From the NCBI GenBank assembly GCA_015178975.1, contig WHVD01000003.1:868001-932000 (forward strand): a stretch of 64,000 nt of DNA, written 5' to 3'. Positions 35,837 to 47,541 of this stretch are shown here, piece after piece; the stretch's first letter is position 1, and each line of letters opens with the position of its first letter. Position numbers and translations under genes: made by a program. This DNA is from Hysterangium stoloniferum (lineage: Eukaryota; Basidiomycota; Agaricomycetes; Hysterangiales; Hysterangiaceae). The notes under the pieces were generated by a model that was given only the letters and a program-made list of their open reading frames with translations, was not told the DNA's origin and searched no databases.

Positions 35837-38217
35837 TCAGGATTTTGCTCTGATGCACAAAAGAATCCAGTAAAGACCTAAGACAGTGAGAAACAACCCA
35901 ACCAAACCAACAATAGTACCCATGGTAATCGTGGCCCACGTAGGAAGCGACGGAGAATGACACTGAAAAGCGGCATCGCATGGAAAGCCTGTAGGTTTTA
36001 ACTTATCATAGGCGCCAGGCTGTAAAGAAGTATAAAATGGGTCTTGATTGTTCGTCAAAACATTATATGCCGCAAGTGTGAGCATCGGCGCGACATAATC
36101 CAGTGCAACCTGTGGATTTGAGGTCAGCTCGATAATACATCGTCGAGTCTTTTTGTACTTCAGTCTGAGGCCAATCACTTCGGATGTCAAAATATCGATC
36201 ATGGCTGTCTGGGCCACCGACGACGCCACCGTAAAGTATATGAGCTTCTTGAGGTGGGCTTGCGTCTATATCACCGATGTCAGTTCCCCCGCTGGCAAGG
36301 GCAGAATGGGGATTCGCTGGTGAGTTCTGGATTGTCGAACACGATTTAATCGAATATTTGAATTGTACACCAGACTTACAGGGTTAGAGCCAACCACATA
36401 AGGTACTATTCAAAGTCACAATTCGATTCCATACATAGATATAAAGGATGCTCACCTGACATTGGATTTTTCCCTAGTGCATAATCTATCTGGCGTCTGG
36501 CAAAATCCTAGTTACGCTTAGTATCCGGCCACGAAGCGTACAACAAACAAATTCACCTGATACGCCACAGTTTTTTCAGCGGTCGTCGACATTGGCGCAT
36601 ACCGAAGCATGAGCATTGCGGCGTTCAGGGAAGGGTTAAGACTTGCACCATCTGATTCGCCGGAATAGTATAGTAAACCACCTTCGAAGCAGTCAGCCTT
36701 TCCGGACGCATACATAGGACAAACCTTACCATCAGTGAGAAACCCAGGCCCTTTATTTCCTAAAATGTCATCAAAGTATCGCTCTGCTTCACCCTTCCAC
36801 TCGGATATGTTATTACCAGTGCTACTGAGATCAGACCGTGCCATGGCAATCTGCGCAAAGAGGACTGGTAAGGCGGGAGTTTTATCATCCCAGTTTAAAA
36901 CACCATTGGAGCCAGCTAGAGAATAATTTCTCCAGAATGATTCAGCTTGTGAGTAAAACTCTGCCCCATGTACACTAGTCGAGTTTGTCAAGGAAAGAAA
37001 TAATGCAGCGGTAACTAATTCATCGCCATATGCTGTGGACGGGTATGCCAGCCCAACCTCTGGGACCGAGGTTTGATATGTAGTCAATCCGGCTGATGCA
37101 TTGACGGCAAAATCATAGAGTTGTAAGGCATGGGCGAGCAGAGTTTGGGCGTATGTTGAGTTGGTGAGAGAGGCAGAGGCAGCGGTGTTGTTAATACGTT
37201 GCCCTGAGTAGAGCAGGGAACAAGCGGCGAAGGCTGCAGACGCCTGCGCTGCTGCGTCTGTACCAGGGCTGACAAGACGGCAACAGGCTCAGCAGGGAAG
37301 CCATAATTGTTGGAGACAAAATATGGTGGAAATCCTATAACACACCTACTATCATTTATTTGAAACGACGGCCGCGGGCCCGGTATATCTTGGTCACCCC
37401 CCCAATACGATTGATCTGTCTGTGCTATGTATTATTCAGGTCATCAATATAATTGAATCCCGTATGTCAACTACAAAAGAGAAGAACTTACAGTCAGCCA
37501 CCTGGACGAATAAGGTACGAGGATTCGGATGTGCCTACACATTAGAATTAAACATGGTATTTTTATCAACATATTTTTTAAGCTTAAAAGTTGAGACACA
37601 CGTTGATCATCCAATCGAGCCCCCAACGGATCATCGAATCGAGGTACGCCGTTTGATTTGCGTTGTCGTAACCTGATTCTCTGACAATTAATTGACTCAT
37701 ATTCGCAGTGTTATAGTAGGTTGCACCAACCAGCCCCATAGTCTAGTGCACCCCAGCAGACGGACATAAGTGTGAATGACTGGCCAATGGTCAGGGACCA
37801 TGTTCACTGGACCGGTCTGATGGCTCATCTCACCAAAGGGAAAGTAGCTTTAACGTAGTCTTTAACCTGGTCAGTTAAAATGAACTAGAACAACCAGGAG
37901 CGTTGTCATTCACCCCCTGCATCAAAATAACCACCGGACAGGTCAATATTTGCATCCTGGCCGTCATTTGGGACACTGTCATTGCGCCACGCCACCCGAT
38001 TATCAGAGGGCAATTTTCCACTGCGTTGGATATCATAAAAGAATAGGAGGTTCCCAAGAAGAGTGGACCAATGGCGATTGGGTCTTTCTGAAGTCGATGG
38101 CGAAGACGAGACACCAAAAGTAGCATTGGGAGGGATGTATTGGGGCGACGGTAGAGGAATCTGCGCAATTGATGGCGAAATTCCGATCAGACTGATAAGC
38201 AAAGAAGCTATTACCAT
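35837..38217 (-). CDS. Membrane-anchored GH9 endoglucanase-like glycoside hydrolase
   Basis: Hydrolyses beta-1,4-glucan-type chains. ATG at 38217 starts a signal peptide (MVIASLLISLIGISPSIAQ). The GH9 opening block reads LLFFYDIQRSGKLPSDNRVA and WRNDS, then DLSGGYFDAG/DYVKATFPL, so the DAGD catalytic motif is intact but split by an intron. Middle exons include AYPSTAYGDELVTAALFLSL, ERYFDDILGNKGPGFLTDGK, ADCFEGGLLYYS and LNAAMLMLRYAPM. The C-terminus is PTWATITMGTIVGLVGLFLT...YWILLCIRAKS, a single transmembrane helix with a short basic cytosolic tail. The enzyme is therefore tethered to a membrane rather than freely secreted. Membrane-anchored GH9 proteins are known in basidiomycetes; the exact substrate (cell-wall glucan remodelling or plant cellulose) is not decided by sequence. 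Convergent with MET10, 70 bp apart. Confidence 0.88.
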
Positions 38218-38651
38218 GGTGAAGCAATGTGACGGGACTAGCTGTGGAGCAGACAAGGCTTGCTTTATATATTGGGGTCTTAAAGTATCGCTAGGGGTGC
38301 AGTACTTTGGAAGTCCGACAGACGTTGACAGAGATTAATTAGGCTTATACTTCAATGTAACTCACTCGTATATGTCTTTTTTGAAAAAATTATTGCAAGG
38401 CTACTCTTCAAGTTGAGGGACGCCTGCATCACGTGATAAAGATTGAATTAAGCCGTCTGTCTGCTCAGCTACTACGAATAGCCGTGGCCTGTACAAAATC
38501 TATGTGATTGGGTAAAAGAATAGTGATATCAACTGGTAACTTGGAACTATAATAGGTTCTACATCAAGAGGCAAAAGAATTGGCCACTACACGATCGGAG
38601 CCTCGGAAGTAGGTGGCCTGTTTAAAGTTGTGCAACGAAAATGAACATAAA

Positions 38652-39135
38652 TTAGCTATACATTACTTCCAACTTCACGTAATATCGTAAGTCCTGAATT
38701 CGAAGCTAGCGCTCAACATCAAGTGTACATGTGCTATTTTTTGACTAACGTCTCTATTGTGATTCTTACCCCTGCCACAATAGGACAGGCGGTGGATGGG
38801 ACCTCGAGATTGAATTGATGACGCACTGTCGTATATAGTTAGAGGAACCTAGTACGCAAATGCGATGACTGTAGATGGAATCTTTCCCAGTCCTGGTGAG
38901 AACTATCGAACACATTAGCACCATCGGTGTGAACAAACAGAATCGCGGAGCCAACGGAGCCGAACTCATGATAGTGATATGGGACATCCACGTATTCTGC
39001 TACTACGTTCTTAATGTAAGAACTGGTTAAGAACTGTTCGGCATTCGGATCCGGTGACTCTATTTACGTATAGGAATACCCGTGGGAACAGTCCTATTTG
39101 AATACACAAGCACACATATGATGGTGATCGATCAT
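38652..39135 (-). CDS. Small spliced gene candidate, unknown function
   Basis: Not recognised as a family. A minus-strand exon (about 39050 to 38850), which has no ATG of its own, reads DPNAEQFLTSSYIKNVVAEY, VDVPYHYHEFGSVGSAILF, VHTDGANVFDSSHQDWERFH, LQSS. It joins through a GTACTAG...CGACAG intron to LLRHQFNLEVPSTACPIVAG, then through a GTAAGA...TTCAG intron to DLRYYVKLEVMYS with TAA at 38652-38654. Both junctions keep frame and have consensus ends, and the composition is protein-like, so I think it is real. The start is weak: ATG at 39135 followed by an intron is one possibility. About 100 residues; the HYHEFG segment suggests a cupin-like strand, but that is a guess. Confidence 0.45.
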
Positions 39136-39278
39136 CCCCCCCTAAATTAGGGTACATGAGCGCCCACAATAATCAAGATCTTCACGTCGAGATACACCCG
39201 ATCCAGGGGCCCGGATGCCGGACCTACACTTCCGATCCTTAAGTACTAACAAGTTCTGAAACCCTCCATGTCCCACTC

Positions 39279-41319
39279 ATGCCCGATTCCCTTACCATTA
39301 CAGTCCTCCCAGACCTTCTCGCCCTTGTACACATCCCTCGTTCACGACTAGTTCAGTTCTCACATCATGTTGTAAAGCAAATTCTTACCCCCGCCCCCTC
39401 CTTTCTCAATATTACCTGTAATAAAATTGAGCTGTACGTCGAATTTCTACTTCTCGCTTGAGTCTTTTCAAGCCAACCCTCTCGTGGTCGGATAAGACAA
39501 CTCTGCGTCTATTAGGGTCTGGACACTCAATTTACCGGCCCTGACAGCTCGCGGTAGTCGATTATTTCACTGGAGATAAACTTGCCTTCTCCTGCATCAG
39601 TCATGTATGACTCGCTGGCTAAATGCGATCCACTTTTGTAGCTCCCTCTTCGCTCATCACTCAATTTTGGCCGAATTTGAGCCCCTAGCCCGGAAAGATA
39701 GACAACGTCTACAAAGTGTCTCTTCATCCTCTCGCCGCCCTTATCATCGACGTCGTCATGCCTCTACTAGTACCTCCGATCACCTTGAGGTATCTTATGA
39801 CACCTGGAATGTTCTCCAATTAGACTCTCACGATGATCGTTTGGGTAAGTTCTATCTTGACTTGACAAGTGACAACCTCGTTAACCCCCCCTAATTTACC
39901 TGTCGCCGCAGACAACGCAGGAGCCAGAGTTCGTGAATTATCCGCCCCACTCGCGGATGCTGGCATATCAATCTTGTACCAATCATCTTACACATCTGAC
40001 TTTATCTTTGTATGTATGTGGTCAGCCCTATCTTTCATGCCGTTCATTGCCCGCAGGTAAAATCTTCTCGGCTCAACCAGGTACTTGCCAATTTGTCGAA
40101 GGCCGGCTTCGTTGGATATTCATTCGACATTGCGTCTCATCTATCACCGACTGCTTCCAGGTCCCAGGATGGCAACAATGTCATTGCCTCCCCAGTTCGC
40201 AGAAGCATGGACGGTTCGGCCACCGAATTCGTTCTCCAAAGAGACAATGGTCCTCCTCCCAATGATTCATCATCTTCTCCCTCGGACTCTGGCACCGTAA
40301 CACCTTCTCCTGCCCCATCGGCCCCATCGGCCCTAGCCTCCCGTACTTCTATTTCTCCGTGCGCTGGTGATGTCCAAGTTCTCAATCAGGATATTGTTTG
40401 CGTCGGTCTATCCGATGCTTCCGCGGACGTCTGGGCCTCTAAAATAATCAAACTGGTGGCGTATCCTGAACTTATTATCCGTTCCCACGCGAATGGAGCT
40501 GTAGAAGAATTTTTTGAGCACGCCCCTGCCTTACTTTCACCAGTTGATGATCCCGAGATGCCTTCCATGGGTGGTATAGACATTCCTCGACCTCGACGGG
40601 GATTCTGGACATACCCTTCACCGTCCGCTTCCTCATGCTCTTCCGTTGGAAGCTCATCGCCTTCTGAAGATGGTTATTTTTCTTCGACCTCACCTTGCAC
40701 TCCACCAGGTTCTGGGAGTTGCTCATCGCCACCCTCGTTTGTGTGCTCACGTTCTTACCCTGAGATGAGTGAGATTACACGACCTGTACGAGAGCACCTT
40801 CCCCGTCTAAATACTGTGTCCGGGAATCTGTCTCAAATGACAAGCTCTGTGAAACAGATTGACCACCCGGTGCCATTTTTTAGCTTCACACGTACGGCGG
40901 AGGGATCGAGTCTCACCACGGGTCGGGAGTTGCTCACCGCTTTGTTTTCTCCCAGTGAACGGCATATGGTGATATGCGGTGACGAGCTCATGGATGACGA
41001 ACTCCCTTTGGATCACAGCGAGTGGTCCCAGAAAATTCATAGAAGCCGTGAGGTGTCGCCAGTCAGTGCTTCGACGATGAAGTGTTTACAGATAGACCTT
41101 CAACGCTTTGGTCTGGATAAACATGGGTTGATCAGCCGATTCTCAAAGGTGTTGGATTGCAACGGGATCAATCACATGTATAGTTCAACTTACAAGACTG
41201 CCAACTTATTGGTGAGTTGGATGAGATCTCTGGTTTGCTCATGTTTTTAATCTACGTATCTATTGCAGGTAAATAAAAAGGATGCATTACGGGCAGCCAC
41301 CTTGCTGCGTCAATGTTAA
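39279..41319 (+). CDS. ACT-domain protein resembling CASTOR arginine sensors
   Basis: N-terminal exon MPDSLTITVLPDLLALVHIP...QFSHHVVKQIL, then (after an intron splitting Leu) LSLFAHHSILAEFEPLARKD, SYDTWNVLQLDSHDDR, ARVRELSAPLADAGISILYQ and SSYTSDFIFVKSSRLNQVLA. This is the order and spacing of an ACT-type pair as in animal CASTOR1/2: an L-x-L-x-P-x-L-A-L-V-x-I-P start, TW-x-V-L, IA/AP-LA-x-x-x-ISxLxxSxYxTDFILV. A second half has IVCVGLSDASADVWASKIIK (again an ACT-type strand) and a Ser/Pro-rich insert rich in phosphorylatable sites. The C-terminal part DLQRFGLDKHGLISRFSKVL, NGINHMYSSTYKTANLL/VNK is a further ACT-like repeat, ending LRQC (TAA at 41317-41319). Animal CASTORs bind arginine and restrain GATOR2/TORC1; ligand and partner in this fungus are unknown. 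About 580 residues. Confidence 0.75.
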
Positions 41320-41803
41320 TGGATTGCGACCCCACATCCTTGATTTGGAGCTTGCTCGTTTTTATTATTTGAATACCCAAACAGTGCAGCATTTTACAAA
41401 GCGATGGACGCATGTTATTCAGGTGCCGCACATAACAAGTATCAACAATCGTAAACTTATGACAAATATTCACGCAGGTTCTAGGCACGCTATTCATACA
41501 CAATGTACCAATTGTTTCCCCCCTCTCATGGTCTGGCCACGTTTTCATCGAGTTATTCACTTTCCTTCTTTCCCTTGGGTCTGTTGTTCTTGTTAACACA
41601 TTATTGCCCGTTCTTGCCATCATCAAAAGTCATATTTTGTTGTAGTACAGTTGTGTAATGCGTGGTTTTATGTGGATACACATTTGTGAGCTTTCCGGGT
41701 GGTTTTCATGTACATTTCCTATCACTGCTGGAGTTAACTGCTTTTGATCACAGCGCGCGATCACGTGATCAATTTTTTAAATTAGTACCTAGTTGTTGTT
41801 GTG
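41320..41803. other. Intergenic with palindromic CACGTG near the SWD1 start
   Basis: Holds the 3' flank of the ACT-domain gene and the promoter of the WD40 gene. A near-perfect palindrome GATCACGTGATC lies at about 41759-41770, some 35 bp before the start codon, a likely bHLH site. No gene was seen. Confidence 0.45.
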
Positions 41804-43630
41804 ATGATGAAGTATCCTCCTTTAAGTTAGTCTGAAGTCGCAAAATTGAAGCGTATTATATTTGATCTCTTTACTCGCAGATCACTTTGCATTTCGCATC
41901 CCAAAGGCAATCCAAACATCTCTCGCCGCCTCTGCTTTTTTCGCTCGATTTGACAATTCCGGCCATTATATCGCAACCTCTCGCTCCGATTTCATAGCGG
42001 TCATATGGGATCTTGATACGATGTCGGAAGTGCGCATCCTGGAGGGACACGTCTTAAAGATCACGGACATATCATGGTCGCGGTGTTCGCGATATGTCCT
42101 CACCGCATCGGCGGATTGGAACTGCATTGTCTGGGACCTGGTATCAGTCTTAAATTCTCCCCAACGCCTGCGCACGATCCGATTCGATGTCCCGGTGCTC
42201 CGGGCTTCGTTCCATCCGCGAAACAGGTGGGTGCCCCACGGTGTGTCAATCTCCAGGCTTCTCCGCTCATCACACGTATTTTGCGTGTTCGCCATTTTGC
42301 GGACAGCAACATCGTTTTGGCGCTGCTGGAGACTGGGGAGGCTTTTGTAGTCGATTCTCGGCCGGGCTATCCATACCGTACTGAACTCTGCGAGATCGTC
42401 TATGAGAGCGACGAGAACAGCGCTGAAGCCAGTGGACGGACACGGTTGGTACACACTGCACGGAGTACCAGGTACCTTAAATTCACATGATTAATACCGC
42501 GCACAGTGCCCCTATGACATGTATTGAATTCGGCCCCACTGGCAAGTTGATATTCGCAGGAACATCACAGGGCTATGTCCTGGTGTTCAGCACGCGTACA
42601 AAGCGCGTGAGCAGTATTTGTTCATTCCCACTATTCGATGATGTAACTGGCAGAATATTTTTATAGATGATCGCTCGTCATCGAGTCAATAATGCGGGCT
42701 CTATCCGACACTTGAAGCTCAGCCGTTGCGGACGGTACGGTGTTCCAGGTTTCTTTCCGTCTTTATCAACATCTACCTCACTAGGTTTCTCTTGACCAAT
42801 TCCACGGACCGTGTCATTCGGCATTTCGAGATTCCAGCATACCCGCCCCCCTCAGCTGACTCGGAGGCTGCCTCCGAGTATGTGGAACAAGACATCGAAC
42901 CTGTCTACAAATTTGCGGATCCAGTTGATAAAGTCCAGTGGAATGGTATAGGATACAGCGCCGACACGGAGTGGGTAATCGGGGGTGAGTGTAATTTGCC
43001 GTACCTTCATTCCGAACCGTGGTGAATGTCGCTTCCTCTTGGAAGGCGCGGCAGATGCTGCAAAGCACAAGATCTACGTGTGGGATTTATCTCAAGAAGG
43101 TATCCTCTACGAAACCTTAGAAGGGGGCCGTGAGCCTCTGGTCGATATTCAGGTGCCGCCAAATTACAGTTCTGATTTTCATTCTGCCTGAATTAAAATA
43201 ACGGCTAGTGGCACCCGACAAAGGCAGCGATGGCTTCTACGACAAAAAATGGTACAATCTTTCTTTGGCATTGTCCCACGCTGGAAAAATGGAGCGCATT
43301 TGCTGGGGATTTCGAAGAACTCGATGAAAATGTCGAGTATATCGAGAAAGAGGACGAATTTGACATTGTGAGCTTGCTTTTATTCTTATTAACATGTGTG
43401 TCGCTGAACCCCCCACTCAGGAAGATGAGGAGGATATTATCGCACGTAAAATGCGAGCCGAGGAAGATGATGTTGATGTTGATGGATCAGATGACGACAG
43501 ATTCGTCCTGGATCCATATATTGAAACCAATGAGAAGGGTTGGGAAGAAGACATCCGGTGGGCGGAGGCCTGTCCAGATGATGATTCCCCCAATTGGACA
43601 ATGCGCATTATCATGAGAGATGACATGTAA
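41804..43630 (+). CDS. SWD1: COMPASS subunit Swd1 / RBBP5 homologue (WD40)
   Basis: Core WD40 subunit of the Set1/COMPASS histone H3-Lys4 methyltransferase. A mini-exon MMKYPPL (ATG at 41804) splices to NHFAFRIPKAIQTSLAASAF. The WD repeats follow: NSGHYIATSRSDFIAVIWDL, GHVLKITDISWSRCSRYVLT, ASADWNCIVWDL, RFDVPVLRASFHPRN, APMTCIEFGPTGKLIFAGTS, NAGSIRHLKLSRCGRY, LTNSTDRVIRHFEIPAYPPP, KFADPVDKVQWNGIGYSAD, HKIYVWDLSQEGILYETLEG and KNGTIFLWHCP. The acidic C-terminus (EDEEDIIARKMRAEEDDVDV, RFVLDPYIETNEKGWEEDIR) is where RBBP5 contacts its partners. Stop ends at 43630. The block VQWNGIGYS-D-E-W-V-I-GG and the acidic hinge separate it from generic WD40 proteins. Two short exons near 42230-42290 and 42740 were inferred from frame changes. 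Confidence 0.88.
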
Positions 43631-43742
43631 TATATGGCGTATCAAATAACCTTGTCTCTCTAACTCGTAAGATTCCGTGTTAAATAGCGTACATAAAATC
43701 ATGTTCGATAATTTTCCCACAAAAACCTAATTAACTTGTACT

Positions 43743-45731
43743 TTATTCATCAACCCAATCACCAGAGCGCACACGCTGAACATATTCCGCGACCCAGAGT
43801 GGTTTCACTGTAGGGGGTGGTAAATCCGGCTCTGCCTCGCTAACTTCTAGGCCACGTCGGCGGCTCTCTTCTCGTTCAGTCCGCTCCCGATCTCGCTGTG
43901 AAGCACGGGCCTCTCGCGTCCGTGCTTCGTCGCGCACCCGACCTTCTCGCGCCCTCAAAACGGCCCGTCTTCGATCCCATATGGCCGGATATAACGTTAA
44001 GATAAGTAGCAAAAAGAAGGTTTTGATCTTGTGAGCCAAACTCGGTGGCGGAGTATTCCGATTGAGGTTAACATCTGATTCAACGAAATGAGCTTCATTA
44101 TCTAAATTTATTTGAGCCAAATAATTTAGGATGGCCTCTTGAGAGTTCGGCAAGCCAGCTTGAGGAGCATTATTCGGTGCCCCAGGTCTTGCTCCTGCAC
44201 CGGCGCCCGGCGGTCCCTGACCGGGGACATTTGCAGGGACACCATTAACAGGACCAAGACCATTTTGAAGACCCCCGCCCTGCTGATTATTTCGATTACG
44301 GTTCTGAAGGGCCTGGTCACCGCCTAACGCTCCACGGACGGCACCGATCACTTCCCAAACAACCCATATCAACACCATCAGCCCAAAAAAAGGTTTCCGA
44401 GCCGGCTGAAAGAAATAGAGCAATAGTGACGTTCGAATGGTAAGCATAATGAGCGGGACGATCAGCGGACGAATGGGGATCTGAAATGCGAATTGGCCGT
44501 GGACTGCAAAGGGGGGGACAAGGGGTCGAGGAGGAATAGGATTGATCTGCAAAGGATTGCTATGTGGTTGAGATTGTGCAGGAGGGTAAACACAGAGAAG
44601 AGGAAAAGTATAACTAAGAACACGAATGGCATGGGCTTGCAATGACGTCGGTGTCGCGTCAGGAGTCATTAGGGCAAGGTATGGAAGATTTCTGGCAAGG
44701 TGCTGTTTAGCTACAAAATAACCCTACAAACAAGACTTACTCGATAAAAGTATTATTATATCTGACTCCGTCGTTCGTATCCTCTGGATTTGGCGGAGGA
44801 AAATCCGTATTAAGAAATGAGGGCCAACCTCGATTTGCTGACTCTATTCCTCGTCGCGCAAATACACGCGCAGCGTTGAGGTCACCGTGATTTTCAGGCC
44901 AGAGGATCATAGGCTGCCGCGCGAGAATGCGAAGTGCATTTGCGTGCATATACTGAATATAAGGGTATGTCGTCCGTGAATGAGGCTGCATGTGTGGTAA
45001 TTGGAGCCTGTTTAGCGCATGTGGAGGGAGTGGGTGGGGGTGAGGTAGAGGTTGAGGTTGAAGTTGAGGTTGAAGTTGAGGTTGAAGTTGAGGTTGAAAT
45101 TGAGGTTGAAGTTGAGGTTGAAATTGAGGTTGAAGTTGGGGTTGAAGTTGGGGTTGAAGTTGAGGTTGAAGTTGAGGTTGAAGTTGAGGTTGAGGTTGAG
45201 GGTGAGGTTGAAGTTGAGGTTGAAGTTGAGGTTGAAGTTGAGGGTGAAGTTGAGGTTGAAGTTGAGGTTGAGGTTGAGGGTGAGGTTGAAGTTGAGGTTG
45301 AAGTTGAGGTTGAAGTTGAGGGTGAAGTTGAGGGTGAAGCGCAAGAGGTGTTTGAGGAGAAGACGGAGCTGGATTCACCATGTTCGGAGTCATCGTGGCC
45401 GGAACATTGGGGGGCGTCGCCGTCCAAGCTGACGGATGCACAGCCAGATGGCAAACATGGTGGGTTTCCGTGGCCTAGCAAGAAGAGCATAAGAACAAAC
45501 AGATTACACCCGAAAGGCTATGTAACGCACCTTCCATACGTCACCGACAATTTCCGAGTCCCCTAGCACCCGTCCTTTGTATATAACACGTTGGCCCGAT
45601 GCTTCGGGCGCACCTGGACACGTTCTAGATATTACCTGCTTGAATTGGCCGATGTTAGCACCAGTTGAAACAGATACATCAAATGAGTGAGAGTAGGCCG
45701 GAAGATGAACTTGAACCGTGGCCAACGACAT
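43743..45731 (-). CDS. Herp/Usa1-like UBL-domain membrane protein with Gln-Pro-Leu repeat
   Basis: Probable ER-membrane protein related to Herp/Usa1, which organise Hrd1-type ERAD ligases. ATG at 45731 starts a ubiquitin-like domain (MSLATVQVHLPAYSHSFDVS, IGQFKQVISRTC, GQRVIYKGRVLGDSEIVGDV). An intron leads to ATETHHVCHLAVHPSAWTAT, then a ~100-residue low-complexity tract of QPQLQPQL type encoded by a hexamer-based DNA repeat. Beyond it come YMHANALRILARQPMILWPE and NTDFPPPNPEDTNDGVRYNN. The last exon holds two hydrophobic regions (IRPLIVPLIMLTIRTSLLLY with FFGLMVLIWVVWEVIGAV, and IKTFFLLLILTLYPAIWDRR) and a charged Arg/Glu-rich tail ending SGDWVDE. UBL + proline-rich middle + hydrophobic hairpin is the Herp layout; the Usa1/Herp label is inference. 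Convergent with SWD1, 112 bp apart. Confidence 0.75.
45042..45345. repeat. Hexamer-based tandem repeat inside the Herp-like gene
   Basis: About 300 bp built from GAAGTT, GAGGTT and GAGGGT hexamers (plus strand), mostly as 12-, 18- and 24-bp higher-order units. On the coding strand it gives Gln-Pro-Leu repeats. The tract is free of stops in at least five of six frames and gives alternative products rich in Glu-Val, Leu-Arg-Lys, Ser-Thr and Asn-Leu. Such arrays change length easily. Confidence 0.9.
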
Positions 45732-45980
45732 GAGATCAAAGTAGTATGTAGATCTAGTGGTGGAAGTCGAAGTCGATAAGCCTGTGAGGGCGTCCTTAAG
45801 TGGCTGCGACTGACGTGGATACGATTATAAGCAAGCGCCCAGCCCGATTCTGTGGTGACGGTTCTTTGGCCGTTTGCACAAATGAAATCGGACACAGATA
45901 TATTCAGACCATGGCATGGATTCTTTGTACCAGATTAATTAGAGTACATGTATATATATATCGATAAAGATGTGTGCACA

Positions 45981-47466
45981 TCATACAGGTACCTCCAATG
46001 TACGACCTTCCATCGAACTCTGCTTTGCTAACTCGATGAGCTGAATCACCGTTGAGGCTTCCTCCCACTTCACATCGGGGCGTTCATCGTTACGAATGGC
46101 AACAGCAAGATTCCGATACAACGATACATATGTTCCTTGTTCAGAATGAAGGCTAATAGAAGAAGTTGATAAGTGTCTAATGTGATCGAAACAGTAGATG
46201 AACTCGCCGTGTTTTCACCGTGGTGAAATCGGGCTGGAGAATTTCCAACAGACCATGAATATCATGGGGCTCAATGCCAAACAAGGGGTCCAGGACAGGC
46301 AGCGTATTAGCTTTGAGTTGATTTTCTTGAATGTCCACGCCTTCCTTTGTGAAGACACCCTTCGTGCCTTTTATACTATAACGAAATTGGGGATTACGTG
46401 CCGATAGACAATTGGCCCGTAAAATAACGGTCAGAGGATGAGGCTTCTGTGAATGGGAGGGATAGTGGAGGAGGATAGTGAACTGGTAATGTATGGTCAA
46501 AGCTTTAGGCGAAGTCGAAAAATATTCATAATCCTTACGTTGTCCTCAACATCTCCCAGTCCGGCCACATTCTGTAAGAAAGCTGTGATCGTTTGGGGCC
46601 TCCCAAATAACACAAGTGCCTGATCGATCAAGTGTGTCCCCAGGTCATATACCAACCCAGAGCCTGGCTGATCACTTGTGTGCCAATTCACCCGCAAACT
46701 AGTGCGAAATCGATCGAAGCTAAAATAAAGTCAATATTGTATCTATATTAGGGATGCACACTTGGCAGCATACTGGCTCTCAAACTCCGTAATAGATCCT
46801 AGAGCTGTTTCACATCGAAATTAATACCGGAAAATGAGGCAAGTAGGACGACCTACTGCCGTCGTTGATCAATTTCTTCACGGTCAAAAAGTCTGAATCC
46901 CATCGACGGTTTTGGAACGCATCTATAAGTCGGTAAGGTATGCCAAGTAACGGGAATATGGACAATAGCGCACAGAGGACCAAGTTTTTGGCGTTTGCGA
47001 GATCAAGTAACTCTCTTGCTTGACTATAGGTGGGGGTGATGGGTTTATCGACGAGCACTACAAGAAGGGCTAAGCTTAAAGGATAATGTCGCCGGAGATT
47101 CTGTGTGTACCGTGCTTTCCAGCAAGAAGTGCCGCCTTGGCGAAAGAGTAGTGTGTAGCATTTGGGGTGCCGATGATCACCTGGATGTTAGACAATCATT
47201 AATATCCCACACAAGCCGATGTGGTAGATGGTCAAAATCTCTCTCACCAACTCGACTTCTGGGTCATTCAGAGCTTCCTCGATAGACGAGACAACTTTGG
47301 GAGTTACGCCGAATTTCCTTGCCTTTCCGCCGTCACCTCGTGGATTTCTCTCTACCACAGTGTGTATCTCGAAGAGCTCGGGCAAGACGGCCAGAAGAGG
47401 CAAATGAAAGACCATTCCTGACAGACCCACGCCAACAACGGCAGTCTTAATCGGGCTCAACGTCAT
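45981..47466 (-). CDS. Gfo/Idh/MocA-family NAD(P)-dependent oxidoreductase
   Basis: Dehydrogenase acting on a sugar-like or polyol substrate. ATG at 47466 gives MTLSPIKTAVVGVGLSGMVF, whose GVGLSG is the Rossmann loop; the longer frame to 47481 starts at TTG. Later exons: VVERNPRGDGGKARKFGV, VSSIEEALNDPEVELV, VLVDKPITPTYSQARELLDL (the family DKP motif), QNRRWDSDFLTVKKLINDGS, WHTSDQPGSGLVYDLGTHLI (catalytic-site G-x-x-D-x-x-x-H), VAGLGDVEDN, FRYSIKGTKGVFTKEGVDIQ and ASTVIQLIELAKQSSMEGRT. It ends LEVPV (TGA at 45981-45983). The Lys of DKP and the GTHLID His are both present, so it should be active. The substrate is unknown. Fungal homologues are often annotated only as oxidoreductase. Confidence 0.88.
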
Positions 47467-47541
47467 CCTTGTTGGAATCAAAAGAAAGAATATTCCGTTT
47501 GATTTCTGTGGCTCGTGGGAAGCAAACCGTGGAATGAATAG

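Noticed and set aside
44934..45566. 210-codon plus-strand frame encoding a Glu-Val polymer
   Set aside because: A shadow of the hexamer repeat inside the minus-strand UBL gene; the flanking parts are antisense to conserved exons.
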